Assembly (NCBI GenBank): GCA_014360945.1
Contig: JACIWM010000036.1
Location: 1-11,477, forward strand
DNA from: Candidatus Bipolaricaulota bacterium
Lineage (GTDB): Bacteria; Bipolaricaulota; Bipolaricaulia; Bipolaricaulales; Bipolaricaulaceae
Direction: 5' to 3'
Length of the DNA: 11,477 nt
Part shown: positions 1 through 7,500 of the stretch, piece after piece
Layout: the number at the start of each line of letters is the position of its first letter
Numbering within the stretch: the stretch's first letter is position 1
Notes under the pieces: generated by a model
Told to the model about the DNA's origin: nothing
The model's input: the letters and a program-made list of their open reading frames with translations, nothing else
Databases searched by the model: none
Program-made: the position numbers and the translations under genes

Positions 1-298
1 TGGAGACAAATTCATAATATATGAGTCCCATGGTGCTAAGGCATACACAGGCTGGGCAGATATAGTATCAATCCAGAAAATGCCCCGTGCAGAGATAATT
101 GAAAAGTATGGTGATCGGCTAATGCTCAAGGAAGATGAATTTAGAGAATACGCAAAGGGCAGAAGCCATATGACCGTTATCGAATTTAAAAACTTTGAAA
201 AGTTCAGAAAACCAGTAAAACCAAAAAGATTTGTGAGTATGGGTGGCAAATACATCCGAGAAGAAGAATTTCAGATGATAATGGATAACAAAGACTGA
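1..298 (+). CDS. 3' end of a DUF365-like (PUA/ASCH-like) archaeal protein, partial
   Basis: The reading frame is open from base 2 to the TGA at 296-298, so the gene starts upstream of the window. The first in-frame ATG, at base 80, is internal: well-formed protein sequence precedes it (IIYESHGAKAYTGWADIVSI). The visible 98 residues show a small beta-rich fold: a strand with YESHG, then GWADIVSI, then a helix ending in EKYGDRLMLKEDEFREYA, then strands and a GGKYIREEEF end. This pattern fits my memory of DUF365, an archaeal family related to PUA/ASCH domains that bind RNA or modified bases; I could not search to confirm it. Its biochemical function is unknown. The next ORF begins 16 nt downstream on the same strand, so it may be cotranscribed with the putative defence genes, or it may be the last native gene before an inserted island. 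Confidence 0.6.
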   Translation, partial: GDKFIIYESHGAKAYTGWADIVSIQKMPRAEIIEKYGDRLMLKEDEFREYAKGRSHMTVIEFKNFEKFRKPVKPKRFVSMGGKYIREEEFQMIMDNKD

Positions 299-314
299 TG
301 GATCTTGATCGATA

Positions 315-533
315 ATGAAAACCCAGACGTGTCTTAAAGAATTCATAGACGCCCTTAGAGATGGAAAACAGAAAACTGGTTCTTATCCTGATGAGGCATT
401 CTTGAAAATACTAGGAAAACTTAATAAGTTATTTAATGAGCTAATCACCTTACTCATTCTATTACTGTTGATAAAAACATATGACGCTTTTAAAGTCAAA
501 GAAGTTCTACATAATGGTGTGCCGGTGAAATGA
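315..533 (+). CDS. Small hypothetical protein with a leucine-rich hydrophobic segment
   Basis: This 72-residue ORF is not a family I recognise. Residues 1-34 are charged and polar, residues 38-54 form a hydrophobic stretch (LFNELITLLILLLLIK) that could be a single membrane helix or a leucine-rich amphipathic helix, and the tail is basic and polar. There is no signal-peptide cleavage site. Support for it being real comes from layout: it lies 16 nt after the preceding stop, and its TGA overlaps the ATG of the helicase gene in an ATGA arrangement (530-533), a classic sign of translational coupling. A weak Shine-Dalgarno-like TGATC lies just upstream at 308-312. Against it: small size, and a possible promoter for the helicase inside it at 487-495. 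It could be a small partner of the helicase/methylase pair or a non-coding leader that happens to be open. Confidence 0.4.
   Translation: MKTQTCLKEFIDALRDGKQKTGSYPDEAFLKILGKLNKLFNELITLLILLLLIKTYDAFKVKEVLHNGVPVK
487..495 (+). promoter_or_regulatory. Possible TATA box for the helicase-methylase operon
   Basis: CTTTTAAAG sits about 39 nt before the helicase ATG at 530. An archaeal TATA box usually lies about 25 nt before the transcription start, which would put the start near 516 and leave a leader of about 14-17 nt. The element resembles the CTTTAAAG proposed upstream of the DUF11 gene in this window. If it is active, the 72-residue ORF upstream need not be translated. No clear BRE is visible, and in AT-rich DNA such matches arise by chance. 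Confidence 0.22.
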
Positions 534-3500
534 TGATTGATTTTGGCCCTTCAATCATGGACAATACAGAAAACCGCGAGGTTGTCAGACTAATAAAAGA
601 TCAGTTAAAAAACTGTCAAGAGGCCAAATTTGCAATAGGGTACTTCTTCATAACGGGATTCTCACTCATAGAGGATGATTTTCCAGCGGAATTCAAAAAA
701 AAGCCCTTCCTAAAAATAGTGATGGGAGATGAAACCACCAAACAAACAGGTGAAGAAATTACAGAGGGTTATGAACTTAGGGAGCTCTTTAAGGACAAGA
801 TGATAGGGGAACTTCAAGGAGAGAAAATAACAGAAGAACAGATAAGAAACATAACCCTACTTAGAAAACTCATAGCAAAAGAAATAATAGAAATCAAACT
901 ATTTGATAAATCAAAACTCCATGCGAAATTATATCTATTTCTCACAAATCCAACATCAGAATATCAGTCCCCAGGACTTGCACTTGTTGGTTCATCCAAT
1001 TTCACAAAACAAGGTCTTACAAAAAACAAAGAACTCAACGTAGCTCTAACCTCAAGAGAAGATGTTTTATATCTCAACAGGTGGTTTGATGATCTCTGGG
1101 AAGAAGCCACAGACTTCAGTCAGGACATGCTGAAAATCATAGACTACTCTGGAGTAACAGCAAAAGACCATAAGCCAAGAATAGGTCAGAGAATAGACCC
1201 AGAACTCTTATTCAAGTACCTCGTCTACCACTGGTTTGATGGAAGAGTAAAAAATGTCCTCAAAAAAGACGTGCTCATGGAATTCCAGTTAATAGGGGTA
1301 ATGAACGCCATAAACTCCCTAAACACCTATAACGGTGTTATACTTGCAGACTCGGTTGGACTTGGAAAAAGTTTCCTTGCAGGAGCGATAATCGAGGAAT
1401 ACATCAACGGAAAACACCCCACATGGAAACCAGAGGATAAAAAACCATCAGCACTCCTCATACTGCCCCCGTCACTCATTAACCAGTGGGAAGACCTCCT
1501 GATAAACCAGGAATATTTTTTCCAGGGCCAGAAAAAAAGACTGATAAACTGCAACAATGAACTTACCAGCGCATACGAAATAATAGAAAATGAAACACCA
1601 CTTGGAAAAATAGGATTCATGTCACTTGGAAAGTTTCAGAATCTCAAAAAAGAGAGTCTAAAAAGGATAGCAGATGAATATGATATCTATGTGATTGATG
1701 AGGCCCACAAATACAGAAATAGCAACACTAAAAGATGGAAAAATACCCGTAAATTACAACGAAAGACAACGGGTGCGAAAAATAAATTCCTACTTTTAAC
1801 CGCAACACCAATCAACAACTCAATAAAAGACGTTTATAACCTTATACGCCTCTTCATGGATGACACATTCATGCAATTCCGACTGAAGGGCATAGAAGTG
1901 GATGAACTCATAAATCAATACACAAAACTGAAAAAAGAAATAGAAATAGATCCAGATCCTCACAAGAAAAAAGAACTCAAAAAAATAGCTAACAAAATAA
2001 AAAAAGAAATACTGGACGAAATAATGGTCCTTAGAACAAGGAAATACATTCTGGAACAATCCAAGGACCTCCAGATAAACGGAAAGCCACTTATATTTAA
2101 AGATCCTCAGCCATTCAGCCTAGAATATTCTGCATTCTACAAGAAAGAGTACCTAGAGTTTATAGAACTACTCAAGGAAACATTGCCAGAGCTCAACTTT
2201 GAACACACAAAACTCTATGGCTCAAGGTACATTCTTTTTGAAGATGATGAAATAGGCGGGAAAGAACCTGAAATGAAGCTCATAGAAATAGCTGACCTGC
2301 TGAAACTTTTACTGGGAAAAAGACTTGAAAGCGGCATATACCCTTTCGAAACAACACTCAGAAGGATATATGAGAAAGAAAAGATTTTCTATGAGCTATT
2401 TAAGAACAAGAAAACATTGGACAGAACCACATTCAAAAGAGTTCTGGAAGTTGCAATGGAAAAGGCGAATATAAAAAAGGATCTTGATGAAATAATGGAT
2501 GAATATGGCCTAGAAGAAGAGATTACAAGATTTGACAGGATAATAGATATAATTAAGAGTTATGCCAAATCAGAAACAAATCCTCTGAAGTCAGGTATTG
2601 AAATAATACTGGATCTAATGGAGAAAGACTTGAAAACAATGGATAAAGTCTTCAACAGTATTGACAATCTCAAGGAAATGGAAAGATCCGAGTTTAAAAC
2701 CCTTGGAAAAATACCCTTACAAAAAGACGATATAATCGAGATGCCAATCTTCACTTACAAAGATGATCCAAAACTTAGAGCACTTAAAAGCATCATCGGA
2801 AACCCTGAATTCAAATCAACAAAGATTAATGTGCCTAGTCTTAACGGCAAGAAGATTGTCATATTCACCCAGTACAAGGATACTGCTTACTACATCTATA
2901 AAAACTTGCTATACTGGATAAAAAATGAAATTGACCTCCACCCCTGGCTTAAAGATGGTAATAGACTGAAAATAGGGTTGGTAACAGGTGAAACAGAAAC
3001 TTCAACAAAGATAAATTATATAAAAAGATTCTCACCAAGCTCCAATAATGGCTGGAATGAAGTAAAAAAATCTGGGGACATCGAAATCCTCATAACAACC
3101 GATGCACTCAGTGAAGGCATCAACCTCCAGGATGCAGATGCAGTTGTGAACTACGACCTCCCCTGGAATCCAATGATCATAGTCCAGAGAGTTGGAAGAG
3201 TTAACAGGATAGGAAATGAAAAGGACATCACAGTTGTTAACTACATGCCCTCTGGAGAGATAGAGGTCCTGGTTGGAATACTGAACAAACTTAACGAAAA
3301 AATAGAGGACATAACACTTGTTGTAGGTAAAGACGTTAGGATTCTATCTCCCGAAGAGAAGATCAACATAGAAACATTCGGAGAAAAGATCAAAGACTTA
3401 TCAAAAATTCCGATGGAAAAGCTTGAAGAATATGGACTTTCAACTGAAATTAAAGGTTTCATGCCTGACAAAATCTCAAGGGAGCAGCTTGAGGATTACA

Positions 3501-4150
3501 AACTGCTGAACATAATACAATACGAGTTAGGATACACTCCAGAGGACTTTTCTGAAGTTGAAAAAATGGATGGGAATTACTACACATACATAGAAAATGA
3601 TAGGGGGCTCACAGCCATTTATGAATACTACAAAGGACCATATAAAGTAAAAAAACAGATCCTCACATTAAAAGACGGTGAAATTAAGGAGTCAACTCCT
3701 CTTAAACTTCTTGAACTCCTAAAATCAAAGAGTTCTAAGCCCTATAAGGTTGATAAAGCAATCCAGGGTCTTGAAAAATTCAAAAAGAATACTGATAAAG
3801 TGATTGATTACCTTAAAAGTGTAACTGAAACCCAGATAGGATTCCTCAGAGACCTTTCCAATGCATTATTATTAAAAAGAGAAGAAATATCAGACATGAA
3901 TAAATTTAGGCGCGTATATAACACCGTCTCAAGGCTTCCATCAAGATCATATTCTGGAAAAATAAAATCGTATCTCATAAGTGAGGGTCTAATCAGAATG
4001 AGGGGGAATGAAATTGAAATAAACGATGTAAATAAAATCGTGGATTCACTTCATGATTATCTCAGTGCTAAAGAGGTTCTGGGGGATGCCTCGCTTAAAG
4101 TTGAATCTAAAATGAGGGGTTGGTACTGTGGATATAATAAAAACTCTTGA
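530..4150 (+). CDS. PLD-type nuclease fused to SNF2/DEAH helicase, putative defence or restriction subunit
   Basis: The 1206-residue protein has a phospholipase-D-like domain at about residues 10-200: H131-A-K133 followed by GSSNFT (154-159) and the N-x-E-L-N run around 166-170. Only one HKD-type motif is present, as in dimeric PLD nucleases such as Nuc and BfiI, and the usual Asp after HxK is not evident. An SNF2-type ATPase follows: Walker A GLGKS with K280, DEAH at 390-393, motif III LLTATP at 422-427, then a long helical insertion (about 440-770, coiled-coil-like at 459-500), a second RecA lobe from about 776, DALSEGINLQ from 858 and motif VI QRVGRVNR at 886-893. The last 300 residues are unassigned. 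It probably translocates on DNA in the cytoplasm and cuts through the PLD domain. The start is ATG 530 or the adjacent ATG 533; GGTGA at 524-528 is better spaced for 533. Its end overlaps the methylase gene. It resembles DISARM DrmD with an added PLD; a plain restriction helicase is the alternative. Confidence 0.9.
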   Translation: MMIDFGPSIMDNTENREVVRLIKDQLKNCQEAKFAIGYFFITGFSLIEDDFPAEFKKKPFLKIVMGDETTKQTGEEITEGYELRELFKDKMIGELQGEKITEEQIRNITLLRKLIAKEIIEIKLFDKSKLHAKLYLFLTNPTSEYQSPGLALVGSSNFTKQGLTKNKELNVALTSREDVLYLNRWFDDLWEEATDFSQDMLKIIDYSGVTAKDHKPRIGQRIDPELLFKYLVYHWFDGRVKNVLKKDVLMEFQLIGVMNAINSLNTYNGVILADSVGLGKSFLAGAIIEEYINGKHPTWKPEDKKPSALLILPPSLINQWEDLLINQEYFFQGQKKRLINCNNELTSAYEIIENETPLGKIGFMSLGKFQNLKKESLKRIADEYDIYVIDEAHKYRNSNTKRWKNTRKLQRKTTGAKNKFLLLTATPINNSIKDVYNLIRLFMDDTFMQFRLKGIEVDELINQYTKLKKEIEIDPDPHKKKELKKIANKIKKEILDEIMVLRTRKYILEQSKDLQINGKPLIFKDPQPFSLEYSAFYKKEYLEFIELLKETLPELNFEHTKLYGSRYILFEDDEIGGKEPEMKLIEIADLLKLLLGKRLESGIYPFETTLRRIYEKEKIFYELFKNKKTLDRTTFKRVLEVAMEKANIKKDLDEIMDEYGLEEEITRFDRIIDIIKSYAKSETNPLKSGIEIILDLMEKDLKTMDKVFNSIDNLKEMERSEFKTLGKIPLQKDDIIEMPIFTYKDDPKLRALKSIIGNPEFKSTKINVPSLNGKKIVIFTQYKDTAYYIYKNLLYWIKNEIDLHPWLKDGNRLKIGLVTGETETSTKINYIKRFSPSSNNGWNEVKKSGDIEILITTDALSEGINLQDADAVVNYDLPWNPMIIVQRVGRVNRIGNEKDITVVNYMPSGEIEVLVGILNKLNEKIEDITLVVGKDVRILSPEEKINIETFGEKIKDLSKIPMEKLEEYGLSTEIKGFMPDKISREQLEDYKLLNIIQYELGYTPEDFSEVEKMDGNYYTYIENDRGLTAIYEYYKGPYKVKKQILTLKDGEIKESTPLKLLELLKSKSSKPYKVDKAIQGLEKFKKNTDKVIDYLKSVTETQIGFLRDLSNALLLKREEISDMNKFRRVYNTVSRLPSRSYSGKIKSYLISEGLIRMRGNEIEINDVNKIVDSLHDYLSAKEVLGDASLKVESKMRGWYCGYNKNS
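4114..4120 (+). promoter_or_regulatory. Ribosome binding site fixing the methylase GTG start
   Basis: GAGGGGT lies inside the end of the helicase gene, 7 nt before the GTG at 4128. It supports a GTG start overlapping the helicase reading frame by 23 nt, and implies that ribosomes finishing the helicase could reload onto the methylase. Confidence 0.55.
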
Positions 4151-7100
4151 AAGAGGCCTTAAAAACTATAATTCAAAAAAAATTGAGATAAGCGGCAGGG
4201 ATTACGACCTATATTTAATACCTGAACTAAGTGAACCAGAACTCAATATCTATGAAGGCTTCTTATTCATTGAAGCAGAAGATAGGAGAGAATTTACATC
4301 AATAAAGAATTATCACGCGCCTATAAGTGGCTACACTCCAAGAATCTCATTCATTCTCTACGGCGAAAAACTCCTAATCAAGGACCATCGTAAAAATAAG
4401 CATATAATAAGATCACTCAACAAAATAAATAAAAGTTTTGTTAATAAAATTAAAAAGACAATAACTAATCCCTCAAAAACTAATATTGATGCGCTTTTCG
4501 ATAGAAAGGATATTATTGAGGAGTTCTACATTCTTTTTCAGAATACAAGAAATTATCTTGCTGAAAATATTAAGGGAATATCCGAAGAGAATAAGCGCAT
4601 AGAATTTGCTGATGACTTTCTTATGCAGATGATGACTCTCTGGTATTTACAGGCACTTGGATTCTTTAATAATGATGATAAATACCTCATAACCATGTTC
4701 AGGGAGCTTTCTCAGAAGCGTCTTGATGAAAGTGGATTTAAAAGTTACAAGGAGTTCCTTGAATACTTCTTTGACAAGATACGTGACAACGAAAGGGAAC
4801 AGTACTACGAGGATGAACATATCGGAAGAGTTGTGGTTATAGGTCCTGCTATATTCATGGGTAGTGAGGAAGAATTCGAAATTGTGGATATACCTGACAA
4901 GTGCTTTTATCAGGAAAATATCACTGATATCCTCTTAAATGAAGATCCTAAGAAAATAAAAACAGGAATACCCATCTTAAACCTCTTTGAGAGTAGGGAC
5001 TGGATAGAAGGTGACATTGATGAATATGTGCTGGGCGCTCTCTATGAAAAGTTGATAACTGCAGATGTAAAGAAAAAAACAGGATCATATTACACCCCTG
5101 AGGAAATAACTTCATTCATAGCAAGGGAAACAATTGAACCCTATCTTCTTGAATCAATGGAAACTGATCACACCAGCATTGAAAGTTTAATTGAAAATGC
5201 AGATCCAAATACTCTCATATCCCTTTTCAATAAACTTCGGGATATAAAGATACTTGACCCTGCTGTTGGTTCAGGACATTTCTTGGAAAGCGCCATAGAT
5301 GTTCTTGTTGATATATACCAGAAATTAAAAAACAGAGCTTATGAGCTTGGACTCAAAGGTTTTGAAATCACTATTACAGACGAAAAAGGTGAACTAAAGA
5401 ACATTGACCTTCTTGAGATAGATAATGAGCACTTCAACCTTTACTTGAAATTCTTCATCATACTTTCAAGGAACATATATGGTGTTGATATAAACCCTGC
5501 AGCACTTAAAGTTGCGAGAGCAAGATTTTTCCTAAGTATAGCAAAACACTTCAAACCATCAAAGAAGGACAGAGACGTTTTTTTAAGATTCCCCAACGTT
5601 CACTTCAATCTCAGAGAAGGAAACTCACTAATAGGTTACGATAGCATTGGAAAGGACAAAATAGATCTCTTTTCATTTTCAGGAGCCCAAAAAAAAGATA
5701 AGAAATATATCGTCGATAAGATAAACGTCCTTGATGAACTTATGGAATATTTAGAATCCTGCAGTAAAGGCCTTGGGTTAGAGGGGGATATAAAAAGAGA
5801 TATAGATGACTTAAATCTCATTTTCAACCAGGACAAAATCAAATGGACTGATATAAAAAGAGTCTTAAGTATAAAAGAGAAACTTGTTTCCATCTTAATA
5901 GTGTCGCTGAATTCCAGACAGGCTTCAGCGATCAATGATCTCATTGAAAAGATAGACAAACTATTCTATAATAAATTCGATGAGAAGTTTTCAAAAGAAC
6001 ATGGGTTAAATATTGATGAAGTAAATCAAACAAATGCTTTCCATTGGATACTCAATTTTCCAGAAGTATTTTCAGGAAAAACTGGATTTGATTTAATAAT
6101 TGGTAATCCTCCCTATGGAAACATTCTTAAAGATATCGAAAAGAAACTGCTTAAAGATAGACATAAAAACCTCAAAGATATTTCTGCAATTTTTGTGGAA
6201 AGATGCATAGATCTATTATCTAACTTTGGTAATTTAACATTTATTATAACGGCGGCTATAACATACAGCAAAGATTTTTCCAGTACTAGAAATAAGGTGT
6301 ACAAAAATTTTGCTGAATGTTATATTGCCACATTTGATAGAGACAAATGCAGGTTTTTTGAGGGAATGACTCTTTCAGTTTCGCTAATTTTTATGAAAAA
6401 CAAAGGGAAAAACTCTAATTGTAAATTCTTCACATCAAAAATGTTTAGAGAAACCCCAAATTTATCTAAAATCAAATACAGCTATGCTAATGACTATTTA
6501 CTGACAAATTCAGGTTTATCAAGTAACGAATTTTCCAAGAAGCATAGATTGCCCAAAATAGGAGAAAACGCAAAAATACTAAAAAAGGTTGTTAAAACTA
6601 GTTATAATCTGAAGGATTTAATTAACAGTGGCGAAAAAATATGGATAAGAACAAGTGGGAATTATTGGTACAACGCTTGGAATAAAAAACCATACAAAAG
6701 CAGCGAAATTAAAAATTTATTTATCAAAAAAGAATTTACCAACCTTTTTTTAATTATTATTAATAGTAATCTGTATTATCTATGGCTAAGGATATATGGT
6801 GATGGAAGACACATGAACAGCGACATAATGAAAAATTTCCCGATTCCTAACGTTGATGATATCAAAAAAACCTCAGATTTGCTGAATTTGTTTTCATCAA
6901 AACTAATGAAATTTCTATTTGATAATTTTGAACCTGAACAAAAAAGGTTCGAAACATCAAAGGTAAAAATAATCATAGATTTAATTGACATAGTACTCGG
7001 AAGACTCTATTCATTAGCTAGTGATGAAATAAACTATGTCATAAATTATGATTCTGTAATACGTAAAGGGGGAAAAGTCGAAGGATGGTTATTCAATTTA

Positions 7101-7406
7101 ATGGACTATTATTTCTTTGATGCCATTTCCGAACAAAATCAACTAGATTACGAATTTTTAGATTTTTTAATTGATGAAGCCTATCATCATACTAACGACG
7201 GTACCGAATATCCAAAAATAATTACATCCCTTAAAGACAAAATAAAGCCGCTTGAACTAGATAAATGGATAATTTTAAAAGAAAATATGGCCTTTGATAA
7301 TATAAACGAAAAAGAAGAACTAGAACTAAAAATTAATTCTACAAATCTAAAATCACTAAAAATTACGAGGGATTTAATAAATGACTTAATTCACCATCTA
7401 CAGTGA
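4128..7406 (+). CDS. Eco57I-like adenine-N6 DNA methyltransferase, putative defence modification subunit
   Basis: This 1092-residue protein transfers a methyl group from S-adenosylmethionine to N6 of adenine. The gamma-type motif order is visible: TGSYYTP at 318-324 (motif X region), LDPAVGSGHF at 376-385 (motif I, SAM binding), GVDINP at 452-457 (motif II acidic residue D454) and the catalytic NPPY at 660-663 (motif IV). Residues 1-300 form a long N-terminal region typical of large Eco57I/PglX-like enzymes, but I see no convincing D...ExK nuclease motif there, so cutting is probably left to the PLD-helicase partner. After motif IV comes a likely target-recognition region: RTSGNYWYNAW near 840, then a hydrophobic strand and RHMNSDIMKNFPIP near 893-906, which is characteristic of this family. 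It starts with GTG, supported by GAGGGGT upstream, and overlaps the helicase gene by 23 nt. The 3' part is markedly more AT-rich than the 5' part. A type IIG single-chain enzyme is less likely. Confidence 0.9.
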   Translation: MDIIKTLERGLKNYNSKKIEISGRDYDLYLIPELSEPELNIYEGFLFIEAEDRREFTSIKNYHAPISGYTPRISFILYGEKLLIKDHRKNKHIIRSLNKINKSFVNKIKKTITNPSKTNIDALFDRKDIIEEFYILFQNTRNYLAENIKGISEENKRIEFADDFLMQMMTLWYLQALGFFNNDDKYLITMFRELSQKRLDESGFKSYKEFLEYFFDKIRDNEREQYYEDEHIGRVVVIGPAIFMGSEEEFEIVDIPDKCFYQENITDILLNEDPKKIKTGIPILNLFESRDWIEGDIDEYVLGALYEKLITADVKKKTGSYYTPEEITSFIARETIEPYLLESMETDHTSIESLIENADPNTLISLFNKLRDIKILDPAVGSGHFLESAIDVLVDIYQKLKNRAYELGLKGFEITITDEKGELKNIDLLEIDNEHFNLYLKFFIILSRNIYGVDINPAALKVARARFFLSIAKHFKPSKKDRDVFLRFPNVHFNLREGNSLIGYDSIGKDKIDLFSFSGAQKKDKKYIVDKINVLDELMEYLESCSKGLGLEGDIKRDIDDLNLIFNQDKIKWTDIKRVLSIKEKLVSILIVSLNSRQASAINDLIEKIDKLFYNKFDEKFSKEHGLNIDEVNQTNAFHWILNFPEVFSGKTGFDLIIGNPPYGNILKDIEKKLLKDRHKNLKDISAIFVERCIDLLSNFGNLTFIITAAITYSKDFSSTRNKVYKNFAECYIATFDRDKCRFFEGMTLSVSLIFMKNKGKNSNCKFFTSKMFRETPNLSKIKYSYANDYLLTNSGLSSNEFSKKHRLPKIGENAKILKKVVKTSYNLKDLINSGEKIWIRTSGNYWYNAWNKKPYKSSEIKNLFIKKEFTNLFLIIINSNLYYLWLRIYGDGRHMNSDIMKNFPIPNVDDIKKTSDLLNLFSSKLMKFLFDNFEPEQKRFETSKVKIIIDLIDIVLGRLYSLASDEINYVINYDSVIRKGGKVEGWLFNLMDYYFFDAISEQNQLDYEFLDFLIDEAYHHTNDGTEYPKIITSLKDKIKPLELDKWIILKENMAFDNINEKEELELKINSTNLKSLKITRDLINDLIHHLQ

Positions 7407-7500
7407 ATTCTAATGAGCTTAATTGAAGAAGAAACCAAAGATTGGTAGCAGGAATACCTCTAACGAAGAAGATGACTGAAAGGATTAAAGCACCTAAAAT
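7407..7500. other. Convergent gap with possible gene debris
   Basis: The 94 nt between the methylase stop and the convergent zinc-ribbon gene contain a 12-codon reading frame on the plus strand (ATG at 7413, MSLIEEETKDW, TAG). In another frame, starting near 7442, there is a protein-like run AGIPLTKKMTERIKAPK that continues into the antisense of the neighbouring gene. Neither has a ribosome binding site. They may be remnants of a third gene of the island or chance. A T-rich stretch on the plus strand at about 7516-7534, already inside the neighbouring gene, could help end transcription of the methylase operon; no clear hairpin precedes it. Confidence 0.2.

Noticed and set aside
1820..2059. 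79-codon Phe/Tyr-rich minus-strand ORF inside the helicase gene
   Set aside because: Its composition is the direct mirror of Lys/Glu-rich helicase codons on the other strand; no start signal or membrane-protein logic supports it.
4128..5030. Possible PD-ExK endonuclease in the methylase N terminus (type IIG hypothesis)
   Set aside because: I looked for a D...ExK pattern with a hydrophobic strand and found no convincing one, although a diverged site cannot be excluded by eye.
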